Of a DNA stretch of 64,000 nt, positions 28,036 through 36,734 are shown one piece after another. The notes under the pieces are model-generated. The model was not told where the DNA came from. It searched no databases and was given only the letters and a program-made list of their open reading frames with translations. Positions within the stretch are counted from its first letter, which is position 1; the number at the start of each line of letters is the position of its first letter. A program made the translations under genes and the position numbers. The stretch is from CBDFHB01 sp965250115 (GTDB lineage: Bacteria; Acidobacteriota; Vicinamibacteria; Marinacidobacterales; SMYC01): positions 1,054,001 through 1,118,000 of the forward strand of contig CBDFNJ010000002.1 of NCBI GenBank assembly GCA_965250115.1. Direction: 5' to 3'.

Positions 28036-29079
28036 AACCTTCTCCATGGAGGTCTTCCACGTAGGGTGGTCTCGAAAAGCCTCGAGAGACGCGAGGCTCA
28101 TGCGCGCGAGAAGGTCGGGGTCGTCCATGACGCGCTCGAGCTGGCGGCCAAGACTCACCGTGTCGCCAGGCTGCACGAGAAAACCCGTCGACTCGTGACG
28201 CACCATCTCGTCGGTGGCTCCGGCAGTGTTCGCGATCACGGGAAGGCCAAAGCTCATGGCTTCCAGGTAGACGATGCCGAAGCCCTCGTAGCTCGAGGGC
28301 ACGACGAGGAGCTGGCACTTCGCGTATTTCTCGGTCAAGAGGCTCCCGCCGAACGTTCCGTGTAGCGTGAGGCGTTCCGCCAGGTCGAGCGTCCTCGCCC
28401 GGCGCCGGATGTCCGCCACGTAGTCGGGATCCCGCTCGAGGCTTCCCACGACATCGAGGTGCCAGTCGCGGTCGCGAAGCGGGGCGAGCGCCGTCAGAAG
28501 ATCGTGAAGTCCTTTACGCCGGATCAAGTTGCCAACGAAAAGAAGCCGGAGCGGGCCTTTCGCCCGCGCCCGTCGGTCGACGGTCTCGGTCGTGACTTCC
28601 GTTCCCCCGGCCAGCCGATCCCCGCCCGGCGTCGCCACGACCGAGCGGGTCTTCTTCTGCAACAAGTATTCGACGGACTCACGCGTCGTCTCGCTGTTGA
28701 AGACGAAGGCATCTATTGTCTCGAGGTAGGCTTTCTCCACCCTCCGATAGAGCTCGTTCTGCCACCGGGGTCGATCTTCGCTCGAGCGCAGGTGGTGCAC
28801 GATGCTCACGAGCTTGGTGGAGGCGTTTCGATTGATCCGGAAAAGGGAAGGGTGAGCGAGCTCGTCCTGCAGCATGACGGCGAAAGACGAGTCTCTCAGC
28901 CTTCGCTTCAGGGACGGGGAGACGTTCTCGAGCAGATCCATCGCGTAGCCTCGGTTTGGCAGCGAGATGACGTCGACGACGTGCTCTTTTCGCTGGAGAT
29001 GCTCGGCCAGCATCCGATCGTAGAGGTTGCCGCCGGACACGACGTCGAGACTACCGTAGACGATGAGACCGATGCGCAC
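28003..29079 (-). CDS. Glycosyltransferase family 4 protein
   Basis: 358 residues, GT-B fold. The C-terminal donor-binding domain has the E-x7-E motif in SSYEGFGIVYLEAMSFGLPVI, and LRLLFVGNLIRRKGLHDLL marks the domain boundary. GTG 29079 (VRIGLIVYGSLD) is chosen because family members start with this strand; a longer in-frame start exists at 29160 but its extra residues look non-coding. It converges on the flippase-like gene with a 33-bp overlap and may glycosylate the lipid product of that cluster, by position only. Confidence 0.82.
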   Translation of the reverse strand: MRIGLIVYGSLDVVSGGNLYDRMLAEHLQRKEHVVDVISLPNRGYAMDLLENVSPSLKRRLRDSSFAVMLQDELAHPSLFRINRNASTKLVSIVHHLRSSEDRPRWQNELYRRVEKAYLETIDAFVFNSETTRESVEYLLQKKTRSVVATPGGDRLAGGTEVTTETVDRRARAKGPLRLLFVGNLIRRKGLHDLLTALAPLRDRDWHLDVVGSLERDPDYVADIRRRARTLDLAERLTLHGTFGGSLLTEKYAKCQLLVVPSSYEGFGIVYLEAMSFGLPVIANTAGATDEMVRHESTGFLVQPGDTVSLGRQLERVMDDPDLLARMSLASLEAFRDHPTWKTSMEKVSGFLADLSRA

Positions 29080-29156
29080 GAGTTGAAGCAGTATAGGAGT
29101 ACGGCGAAGGTGGTTCAAGGTTGGCAAGTCCCTCTCCCCCAAACGGGGGGGGGTCC

Positions 29157-29474
29157 TCAAGCGTCCTTGCTGGGTGGAAGGCCAGAGAGAAGGATCTTGC
29201 TCAAGGTCTCGACCGTCCCGGAGTCGACGCTGGGGCTCGAGGGAAGGCTTTCTCCTGACTGGTTGTCCATATCCAGGATCGCTCTGCCGAGCGCATCGAT
29301 GTCGTTGGCCTCGGACTCCACGTGGTCGACGAGCTGCATGATCGCCTGACGCAAGTGTTCGCTCAGGTCCTGCGCGCCGAGGTGGTTCGGGGACAGCTTG
29401 AGCGCGTTGCCCACGAGGAGGAGACTCCCGGCGAGATCTCCGTGAGCGAATCGCGCCGTCGCGTCATCGTAGAT
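29157..29474 (-). pseudogene. TPR-like tail of the upstream Ser/Thr kinase, separated by an in-frame TAG
   Basis: Downstream of the kinase stop (TAG, 29475-29477) the same frame stays open for 105 codons. It reads IYDDATARFAHGDLAGSLLL, then NALKLSPNHLGAQ, a good tetratricopeptide-repeat pattern, and ends in a Ser-rich tail at TGA 29157. No start codon with a ribosome-binding site precedes it. It is best read as the original C-terminus of the kinase, cut off by a nonsense mutation or reached by read-through. Confidence 0.65.
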
Positions 29475-30611
29475 CTAGTTCGCGCGGTTCTCGTTTCGCT
29501 CCGCGGCGCTCGTCTTCGTTCCCGGGATGGTGATCGTCTTGTCGGAGCTATCGTCTCGTTGCGCCTCTTCGACGATTTGCCGCAGGCGCCCGAGCTCCAG
29601 TCCCGCCCCTTGGTGAAGTCTCACGAGCGCCATATAGCTGAGGTCGTCGCGCTCGGCGGTCTGAAGAAGAACCCTTTCTTCCGGCGTGGAGCCTCGTTGC
29701 GACAGGAGCTCTCGATGTTCCGCTCGAAGTCGCGCGAGCTCGCGTGCCGCGTCGCGGGCCTGCTCTCGAAGCTCGATCTTGTGCGACTCCAGGTGCGATC
29801 GGAAATTGCGGAGCTCCTCGAGCAGGTCCTCCATGCTCCCGTAGCGATCTTCTTTGGATTTTCGGAGCGCTTTCGCCACGATGGTCTCGAGCTCTTGGGG
29901 AAGCGAGGGCTGGACGTCTTTGAGGGGCGTCGGCTCACCCGCTACGATCCGATCGAAAACAGCCTGAACGCTCTTGGCGGCAAAAGCCTTCTCCCCTGTA
30001 AGGAGCTCGTAGAGGAGCGCCCCCAGCGCGAAGATATCCGCGCGCGGATCGGCGGTCTCTCCCGTCACCTGCTCCGGTGACATATAGTGAGGCGTTCCGA
30101 GGAGCTGGCCTACCTCGGTCAACGTGGACTGTGCCATATGGGCCAGGCCAAAATCCAAGAGCTTGATCTCGCCCTCGTCGGTCACGAAAACGTTTCGCGG
30201 TTTGATGTCCCGATGGACGATGCCTTTCCGGTGCGCGTGGGCGAGACCCTCCGCGATCTCTGAAATGATGTGCACCTTCAGCTCGAGCGAGAGCTTCTGC
30301 TTGGACTCGAGCTTTTCCGTCAGGTCCTCGCCCCGAAGCAGCTCCATGACGATATAGAGCCGTCCATCGTCCTGTCCCAAATCGTAGACGGTGACGATGT
30401 TGCGGTGGCGCAGCGACGCGACGACCTTCGCCTCACGGAAGAAGCGCAGGAGAGACTGGTCTCCGGAGTCCGTGTGGCGTTGCACTTTGAGAGCGACTTC
30501 GCGCTCGAGCACCGTATCGACGGCCCGATAGACGACGCCCATCCCGCGCCGACCGATCGTTTCCAGGATCGAGTACTTGCCGATGCTTTTCACGGGTAGA
30601 GCGCTCCCCAA
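29475..30611 (-). CDS. Ser/Thr protein kinase (PknB-like), ends at an in-frame TAG
   Basis: 378 residues. Kinase domain about 12-270: ATP lysine in VALKVQ, catalytic loop HRDIKPRN, DFGLAH, then GTPHYMSPEQ. The glycine-rich loop reads IGRRGMG rather than the usual GxGxxG, so its first conserved glycine pair is altered. After the kinase domain comes a charged coiled-coil-like region (270-350). No membrane segment, so it is probably cytosolic. The frame continues beyond the TAG into a TPR-like tail. Substrates are unknown. Confidence 0.88.
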   Translation of the reverse strand: MGSALPVKSIGKYSILETIGRRGMGVVYRAVDTVLEREVALKVQRHTDSGDQSLLRFFREAKVVASLRHRNIVTVYDLGQDDGRLYIVMELLRGEDLTEKLESKQKLSLELKVHIISEIAEGLAHAHRKGIVHRDIKPRNVFVTDEGEIKLLDFGLAHMAQSTLTEVGQLLGTPHYMSPEQVTGETADPRADIFALGALLYELLTGEKAFAAKSVQAVFDRIVAGEPTPLKDVQPSLPQELETIVAKALRKSKEDRYGSMEDLLEELRNFRSHLESHKIELREQARDAARELARLRAEHRELLSQRGSTPEERVLLQTAERDDLSYMALVRLHQGAGLELGRLRQIVEEAQRDDSSDKTITIPGTKTSAAERNENRAN

Positions 30612-30678
30612 GGTACCATTTGAGTCGGGTGTTCAGATGTAACAGGTGAGCTCGGCTCGAGTCAAGCGACGCTCGTCC

Positions 30679-31413
30679 TCATGGCCAAGCGGCACCAGGC
30701 TTCGATTTCATTCTCACGAGCACGACCTCGAGCTCGCCGAGCGGACGCTCGAAGATTCCCCTCAAGGCCATGCCGGATGGAGCTATCCAAACCCTGTGGG
30801 TGACGTCGTCGGCGTCGAGCTCGTAGACCGCGGCCTGGACCAATCCGTGCGGGCCCTCGATTTCTTCGTCCTCGAGACGCCGATAGCGGTGGGAGCTTCG
30901 CGCACCATCGAAGTCGGGAAGTTTCAGGGTGATCGCGTCCACGCTACTATGCTGTTTGGGACCGAGCCTGAGCCGTTTTACGGCCAAGCTAGTGAAGAGC
31001 GGGGAGTCGAAATCGACGATCGTCCCGGCGTGACGGCCGAGCTCGTGTTTCTTGGTCTTCCGCCCCTGGCCCTTGACTTCGACCCGCCAATTGTCGCCCT
31101 TTCGTTCGAGCTTCAGCTTGGTCACGATACCGCCTCGAACGGCGCTTATTTCGAGCTTCCTCGGTTCGAGCGACGGCTCGAGCTCGTACCGAAGCTCGTG
31201 ACGGACTGGCTCCGGATAGTAGATCGTGCGCGTCGTTTCGATAACGAGTCGTTTCCCCCGATACACGCGGAACTGCTCCTGCCCGATTCGCTCTCCCTCG
31301 AGGCGATATTCGAGCTCTCCGCTGGATACCGGAATGGGATCTTTGGCGGATACGACACTCGCCGCCGGAGCGAGCGTGATCCCGAGAGCGAGGCAAACGA
31401 GAATTCGAGACAT
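30679..31413 (-). CDS. Exported protein of unknown function
   Basis: 244 residues from ATG 31413 with a strong AGGAGGG seven bases upstream. A signal peptide (MSRILVCLALGITLAPA, cleavage near VVSA) predicts a periplasmic location. The mature part is beta-rich (GELEYRLEGERIGQEQF, RHELRYELEPSLEPRKLE), reminiscent of lipid-binding or DUF3108-like barrels, but no family is certain. A long frame on the opposite strand is its shadow. It is divergent from the molybdenum hydroxylase gene. Confidence 0.72.
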   Translation of the reverse strand: MSRILVCLALGITLAPAASVVSAKDPIPVSSGELEYRLEGERIGQEQFRVYRGKRLVIETTRTIYYPEPVRHELRYELEPSLEPRKLEISAVRGGIVTKLKLERKGDNWRVEVKGQGRKTKKHELGRHAGTIVDFDSPLFTSLAVKRLRLGPKQHSSVDAITLKLPDFDGARSSHRYRRLEDEEIEGPHGLVQAAVYELDADDVTHRVWIAPSGMALRGIFERPLGELEVVLVRMKSKPGAAWP

Positions 31414-31550
31414 CGCTAGACCCTCCTCGGATTCGTTTTTTTGAAGACTTCACTATTATCAGGGTTAGACGGACGCGGCACAAGGATCTACCGCCGTCAT
31501 GGGCGTTTGAGTGGCGGGCTCTGTCGGGCTAAGCGTACAATGCCGCGCGC

Positions 31551-33860
31551 ATGCCGAAAGCAATTCCCAAGTTCATTGGCGCGCGGGTAACTCGCCGGGA
31601 GGACCCGGAGCTCGTCACCGGGCGAGGTCGATACGTGGCTGATATCCCTCTGCCGGACGGACTGACGATGGCCTTCGTCCGCAGTCCCTACGGACACGCG
31701 AAGGTTACGAGAGTCGATACGTCGCCGGCGCTTGCCATGAAGGGTGTTGTCACCGTGCTCACCGGGACCGACATCCATCCTCATCTCGCCAAGCCGTTCT
31801 CGGTTGCGACCGGGGTGGACGGCGGATCGTTCGAAAGGCTCCACCTTCCGGATCGCTATCCGCTCGCGACGGATCGAGTGCGTTGCATCGGAGAGCCCGT
31901 TGCGGTCGTGATTGCCGTCGATCCCTACGTTGCGACAGACGGCGTCGAGGCCGTCGTCGTCGACTACGAGCCTCTACCTGCCGTCACGACCCCGGAGGCA
32001 GCGCTCGCCGAGGCGGCGCCTCTGCTCTACGAGGACACGACCGACAACATCGCTTTCGTCTGGAAACTGACGGGGGGAGACGTTGAGCGTGCTTTCGCGA
32101 AGGCCGATTGCGTCTCAGAAATCGAAATTTCGATTCAGCGGCTCGTCCCCAATGCCGTGGAGCCGCGGGCGGCGGCCGCGAGCTATGACGGAGACGAGTG
32201 GGTGCTCTGGTCCTCGACCCAGATCCCCCACATGCTGCGCGATGCGGTGACGAAAATGCTGGGCGTCGACAAGACTGCGCTGCGGGTCATTGCTCCGGAG
32301 GTCGGCGGCGGTTTCGGTGCCAAAGCCAACATCTATACGGAGGAGGTGCTTGCGGCTTATCTCGCGCGACGCCTGCGGTGTTCGATCCGCTGGGTGGCCA
32401 CGCGGAGCGAAGACTTCCTCGTGACGAGCCACGGCCGAGATCAGCTTGGCGCGGTTCGTCTCGCTGCCGATGAGTCGGGGCGAATCCTCGGAGCTGAGCT
32501 TCGTATCACGATGGACGTCGGAGCGCACTACAGCCGGGTAACACCCATCATCCCCGCATTGACGGGCGCGATGATGACCGGCGCCTACGACATTCCCAAC
32601 GTGCTCTGCGAGGCAAGGGGCGTCTATACCAACAAAACGATGACTGAGCCATACCGCGGAGCCGGGAGGCCCGAAGCTGCTTACTTCATTGAGCGCGCAG
32701 TGGACGCCCTGTCGCAGAAAATGGGTCTGGATCCCCTCGAGCTGCGCCGTCGTAATTTCGTCCCGCCCGATCGCTTTCCCTACGAGACGGCGACGGGGCT
32801 GACCTACGACTCGGGAGACTACGCGCGCGCTCTCGACGAGCTTCTGAAATACGTGGATGTGCGGGCGCTCCGGCTGGAGCAGGAGCGCCGCCGTCGAGAC
32901 GGCGGAAAGCTCCTCGGCGTCGGGATGGCGAGCTACGTGGAGATCTGCGGCTTCGGCCCCTGGGAGATGGGTACGGTTCGCATCGCACCCGACGGACGAG
33001 TCGCGGTGCTTACGGGGACGTCGCCCACGGGTCAAGGTCACGAGACGAGCTGGTCCCAAATCGTCGCCGAGACCCTCCAGGTGCCTTTCGAAGGCATCAC
33101 CGTCCTGCACGGCGACACCGGAACCGTTCCCAAAGGCCTCGGAACCTTCGGGAGTCGCAGCGCTCCGGTCGGAGGCGCGGCGGTGCTCGAAAGCTCGGAG
33201 CGCGTGCGCGACGGGGCGAAGGAGATCGCGGCACACTTGCTCGAAGCCTCCGCGCCCGACATCGCTCTCGAGGAGGGACGCTTTCACGTCGTCGGTGTCC
33301 CGTCGCGTTCGGTTGGATGGAAAGAGGTCGTCGCCGCCGCTCATGCGGAGGAGACCCCCCTCGATCTTCGGGGGAAGCTGGACGTCGAAAGCGAGTTCAA
33401 ACCATCGGGTGAGACATATCCGTTCGGAGTGCACGCTGCGGTCGTCGAGATCGATCCGAGCACGGGAGAGATCGAGATCGTTCGATTCGTGACGGTGGAC
33501 GACTGCGGCCGAGCCATCAATCCGCTTCTCGTGGAAGGTCAAGTCCACGGTGGTATCGCCCAGGGCGTGGGACAGGCGCTGTGGGAGAGAGCCGTCTACG
33601 ACGAAGATGGCAATCTTCTTACGGGCAACCTCATGGAATACGCGGTCCCGCGCGCCGATTTGTTGCCGAGCTTCGACACGCATCGCACCGAAACCCCCAC
33701 GCGTCTCAACCCGCTCGGGGTCAAAGGGATCGGCGAGGCCGCGACGATTGGCTCGACCCCCGCCGTCGTCAACGCGGTCGTCGACGCGGTCGCCCATCTA
33801 GGGGTTCGTCACATCGACACACCGCTGACGCCGGAGAAAATCTGGAAGATTTTATCGTAG
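31551..33860 (+). CDS. Molybdopterin-binding large subunit of a xanthine dehydrogenase/CO dehydrogenase-type hydroxylase
   Basis: 769 residues, full length for a large (L) subunit. The N-terminal region (IGARVTRREDPELVTGRGRYVADI) is CoxL-like. VGGGFGAKANIY (near 255), the active-site loop EPYRGAGRPEA (near 365) and KGIGEAATIG (near 725, containing the catalytic Glu) are all present. The loop lacks the AYRCSFR motif of true aerobic CO dehydrogenase, so it is a form-II-like or other carbon-hydroxylating enzyme. The usual FAD (M) and 2Fe-2S (S) subunits are not adjacent. Its end overlaps the interrupted kinase gene tail by 9 bases. Confidence 0.88.
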   Translation: MPKAIPKFIGARVTRREDPELVTGRGRYVADIPLPDGLTMAFVRSPYGHAKVTRVDTSPALAMKGVVTVLTGTDIHPHLAKPFSVATGVDGGSFERLHLPDRYPLATDRVRCIGEPVAVVIAVDPYVATDGVEAVVVDYEPLPAVTTPEAALAEAAPLLYEDTTDNIAFVWKLTGGDVERAFAKADCVSEIEISIQRLVPNAVEPRAAAASYDGDEWVLWSSTQIPHMLRDAVTKMLGVDKTALRVIAPEVGGGFGAKANIYTEEVLAAYLARRLRCSIRWVATRSEDFLVTSHGRDQLGAVRLAADESGRILGAELRITMDVGAHYSRVTPIIPALTGAMMTGAYDIPNVLCEARGVYTNKTMTEPYRGAGRPEAAYFIERAVDALSQKMGLDPLELRRRNFVPPDRFPYETATGLTYDSGDYARALDELLKYVDVRALRLEQERRRRDGGKLLGVGMASYVEICGFGPWEMGTVRIAPDGRVAVLTGTSPTGQGHETSWSQIVAETLQVPFEGITVLHGDTGTVPKGLGTFGSRSAPVGGAAVLESSERVRDGAKEIAAHLLEASAPDIALEEGRFHVVGVPSRSVGWKEVVAAAHAEETPLDLRGKLDVESEFKPSGETYPFGVHAAVVEIDPSTGEIEIVRFVTVDDCGRAINPLLVEGQVHGGIAQGVGQALWERAVYDEDGNLLTGNLMEYAVPRADLLPSFDTHRTETPTRLNPLGVKGIGEAATIGSTPAVVNAVVDAVAHLGVRHIDTPLTPEKIWKILS

Positions 33861-34132
33861 CAGCCGCTGATACCGCGTCCAGTCGTCGTCGCCCAGGGGT
33901 TCATCGAGCTCGAAGCGGTAGATTTTGTTCTTCCCGAGAGAGAGAACGCTCTTCTCGAAAGTCTCGATGTATATCCTGTCGGAATCCGGGCGTTCGAGCA
34001 CGCGAACTTCGTCGACCTCCCACACCCAATCGTGCGACTCCGAAACGAAGCGCACGCCGAGCGTCGCCAGGCTGAGCTCACCATCGCAGCCCCCAATGCG
34101 GTGCTTGTGTCGTGCTCTGAAAAGGAGGGGAA

Positions 34133-34140
34133 GCTCTTTC
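34133..34140. repeat. Target-site duplication, left copy
   Basis: GCTCTTTC, repeated exactly at 34802-34809. Eight bases is the duplication size typical of ISL3-family insertion. Confidence 0.9.
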
Positions 34141-34801
34141 GGGTCTACGCGGATTCGTGTGGGTAAGTCCTGACGGAAAAACAGTGTAACTCATTGTGTG
34201 GAAAAGGTATCGAGTACTTCATCAGGTGCTGAAAAGTGGTCCATTTTTAGGATAGGCTAACCGAGTGAAAAATTCCCAGTCGATCCGCTCGCTGTTTGCG
34301 CTGCCAGGTTTCGTGGTGTGCCGGATTGAAGGGTCTATTCGGTGACCGATACGCCCGCGTCATCCAGCTCAAGAGGCGAAAAAAACAGCTGTGTGCTCTT
34401 ACTGTGGGCAACGGTGCCGGGGGCGCTATGACAAGCAAGTGTGCCGGGTCCGCGACCTGTCGTTGGCAGGCTGGCGGATCTATCTGGAATACGAGCGTTG
34501 GCGCGTCAACTGTCCTGGGTGCGGCGGTGTGCATGTAGAACACCTGGACTGGCTGGCGAACAACTCGCGCTACACCTAGCGTTTTGCGACGCATGTGGGC
34601 AAGCTGTGCCGGACAAGGCGGTGGCCGAGATGGAGCGTCTGCGCCTCCTAGTTGAAGGGGTCAACAACAAAATCCGTGTTCTGCAACGACGCGCCTACGG
34701 CTATCGCGACGAGGAATATCTCAAGCTGAAGATCGTGGCGGCATTCCTTCCGCCATTACCCAGAAATGCCGTCTTCAACCCACACGAATCCGCGTAGACC
34801 C
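34141..34801 (+). mobile_element. Non-autonomous ISL3-family element (661 bp, internally deleted)
   Basis: Perfect 23-bp terminal inverted repeats (34141-34163 and 34779-34801, starting GGGTCTACGCGG) with an 8-bp target duplication GCTCTTTC outside. Inside are only remnants of an ISL3 transposase: an N-terminal zinc-ribbon part and a short C-terminal part, with the catalytic middle missing. It could move only with transposase supplied elsewhere. The exact ends and duplication suggest a fairly recent insertion. Confidence 0.92.
34265..34797 (+). pseudogene. ISL3-family transposase remnant
   Basis: The 5' part encodes the ISL3 zinc-binding region: CSYCGQRCRGRYDKQ, RVRDLSLAGWRIYLE and RVNCPGCGGVHVEHLDWLA, interrupted by stop codons. 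After about 34600 only a C-terminal piece remains, with NNKIRVLQRRAYGYRDEEYLKLK. The DDE catalytic centre is absent. Confidence 0.85.
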
Positions 34802-34809
34802 GCTCTTTC
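34802..34809. repeat. Target-site duplication, right copy
   Basis: GCTCTTTC directly after the right inverted repeat; exact copy of 34133-34140. Confidence 0.9.
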
Positions 34810-36734
34810 TGCCAGATCTGATCGGTGACTCGGAGGTGGAGCTCGGATGCGCCTACAAACCTTGGGTCGACACGGAATAGTTGCTCGAGGAGCGCCTGAC
34901 TCTTCTCCAGCTCTCCTTGCTCGAGAGCCACGCGCGCTTCGTAGAAGAGCTCCGCTTCTGAGGGGACCCTCGTCTCGAGTGGAGCGGGTGCCGGCTGCGG
35001 CTTGGGCCCTTTTGGTCTCGGCGCGGCCTCGACGGGAGGGCGCGGTCTCGGTATGGCCTCGACCGGAGGGCGTGGCCTTGGAGCCCTGGGCTGCGCTCTC
35101 TCCTGACGTGAAGGTCTCGGAGTTGCCGAAACCCTCGGGCTCTCCGTCTGCTGGATGACCTCGTCTGGCGACGGGCTCGGTTCGTCCGGCGGCCCGGACA
35201 TCGGTTCCGACGGGTCGGTCTCGAAAACCCCGCTCTCCGCGGTGACGGGTGAGACCGGGCTGGAATCCGTGGTGGCCTCGTGCCCGGTGAGTACCAGTCG
35301 AAACACGAGCAGCGCGCCGACAACGAGCGCGATGGCTACCGTGAGCCAGCGGTCCTGCTGATCGCGGTTCGGGAGTTTCGAGAGCCCGACACCCCGCGCG
35401 CGATCGTCGAGGGCGCGCTGCACGAGCTCCGAGGTTTCGAAACGATCCTCCGGGCGTTTGTTCAAGCCGTGTACAACGATGGCGGCGAGGCCGGGGTCGA
35501 TGGTCGGGTCGAGCCGATCGGGTGATACCGGCGAGTCGTGAAGGATAGCGTGAGCGATGGCAGCGAAGGAGTCGCCCGTAAAGGGAAGCCGCCCCGTCAA
35601 CATCCGATAGAGGACGACGAAGAAGGAGAACAGATCGGTTCGCTGGTCGACTTTGGCTTTCGAGAGCTGTTCGGGAGCCATGTAATAAGGACTGCCGAGA
35701 ACGTCATCTCCCGAGGTCAGCTCGGAGCCGACGACGTGCGCGATTCCGAAGTCCATGATTTTTCCGTGAAAATCGGACGTCACGAGAATGTTTCCGGGCT
35801 TGATGTCGCGGTGTACGATGCCGTGTGCGTGAGCGTAGCTGAGCGCTTCGAGAACGTCCCGGGCGACGCGCAGAGCCTGATCGACGGTGAGTCTCTGCTC
35901 GTCGAGAACCTCCCTCAGCGTCGTGCCCTTCAGGTACTCCATGACTATGAAGGGCGTGCCGTCATCGGTGTGCCCAACGTCGTAGACCGCGGCAATGGAG
36001 TGATGCTGGAGCTGGCCGGCGGCGCTCGCCTCTCGGTAGAAACGCTCGCGGTATTTCTCCTGCTGGGCGGGCATGAGATAGGTTGCCGTCTGAATGAGCT
36101 TGATTGCGACTGGGCGATCGATGGCCGGATCGCGAGCCAGCAGTACCGCCCCCATGGAGCCCCGGCCGATGACTTCTTGAATTTCGAAACGTCCCAGCTT
36201 TTCCGGGATCGCGCCTCGAGGAAACAGCGCCTGAACCGAGGAGGGACCCGTGGGGCCAGCGCGTGTATCGGACAGGTCGTCTACAGATGCCGTCGCTTCG
36301 ATCTCCCCTGCGACTTCCAGAACTCCGGCGGAAATGAGGGTCTCGAGAGCTCGCAACGTTTCCTCCGGGCCCTCGGAGGAATGCTCGAGAAGCTGCTCCA
36401 CGCTGGTCGGCTCTCCGACTCGAGAGCGCATCAGATCGAGAAGAGTGGTTTCTTTGGTCGAAAGCGTCGATTCTTGGAACGGGGTCGCGGGCCGCCTGAC
36501 CCAGCGCACGATGCTCTCAGAGTCGCGTCCGAACGACACGAGCATGCTTTGCGTCGTGTCCTCGTCCTCACGATGTGGTCCTTGCACGGGCTTCGCTATG
36601 TGTTTCTTCCAAAGGCGGAGGAAGCGCGGCGCCGAGACAGGGGGAGCTCGGACGACGTTTCGGCTCTGTTTTCAGGTGACTACTCCAGATTACGTAGGAA
36701 ATCGGCGCTCGTCAACGCGCGCTTTCCCGCTCCG

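Larger units (their letters stand above)
33852..36587 (-). pseudogene. Ser/Thr protein kinase gene with long C-terminal extension, split by an ISL3-derived element
   Basis: Removing the element and one target repeat restores a 688-residue frame. Order: N-terminal segment resembling the end of DUF4388 domains (about 35-90); kinase domain (about 130-390) with IGRGSMG, VAIKL, HRDIKPGN, DFG and APEQ; membrane helix WLTVAIALVVGALLVFRLVL (about 415-435); a Pro-rich spacer with PRPRPPVEA repeats; a TPR-like unit (ALEQGELEKSQALLEQLF). Last comes a beta-rich C-terminal domain starting LPLLFRARHKHRIGGCDG, now stranded at 33852-34132. The truncated product still holds an intact kinase and ends with about 30 residues encoded by the insertion, so it may still be active. 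Confidence 0.88.

Noticed and set aside
29137..29153. CCCCC-AAACG-GGGGG-type stem as a terminator of the kinase gene
   Set aside because: No T-run; could be a simple homopolymer coincidence.
30646..31419. 257-codon plus-strand frame
   Set aside because: It is the antisense of the exported protein at 30679-31413, which has a signal peptide and a strong ribosome-binding site.
32115..33797. 560-codon minus-strand frame
   Set aside because: Antisense of the molybdenum hydroxylase gene, which has clear catalytic motifs.
33809..34096. Separate small gene on the minus strand after the molybdenum hydroxylase
   Set aside because: The coding-like segment is the stranded C-terminal part of the kinase gene interrupted by the ISL3-derived element.
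35020..35095. Tandem repeat in the kinase gene as a CRISPR or satellite
   Set aside because: It encodes the Pro-rich linker (PRPRPPVEA units) and is short and coding.
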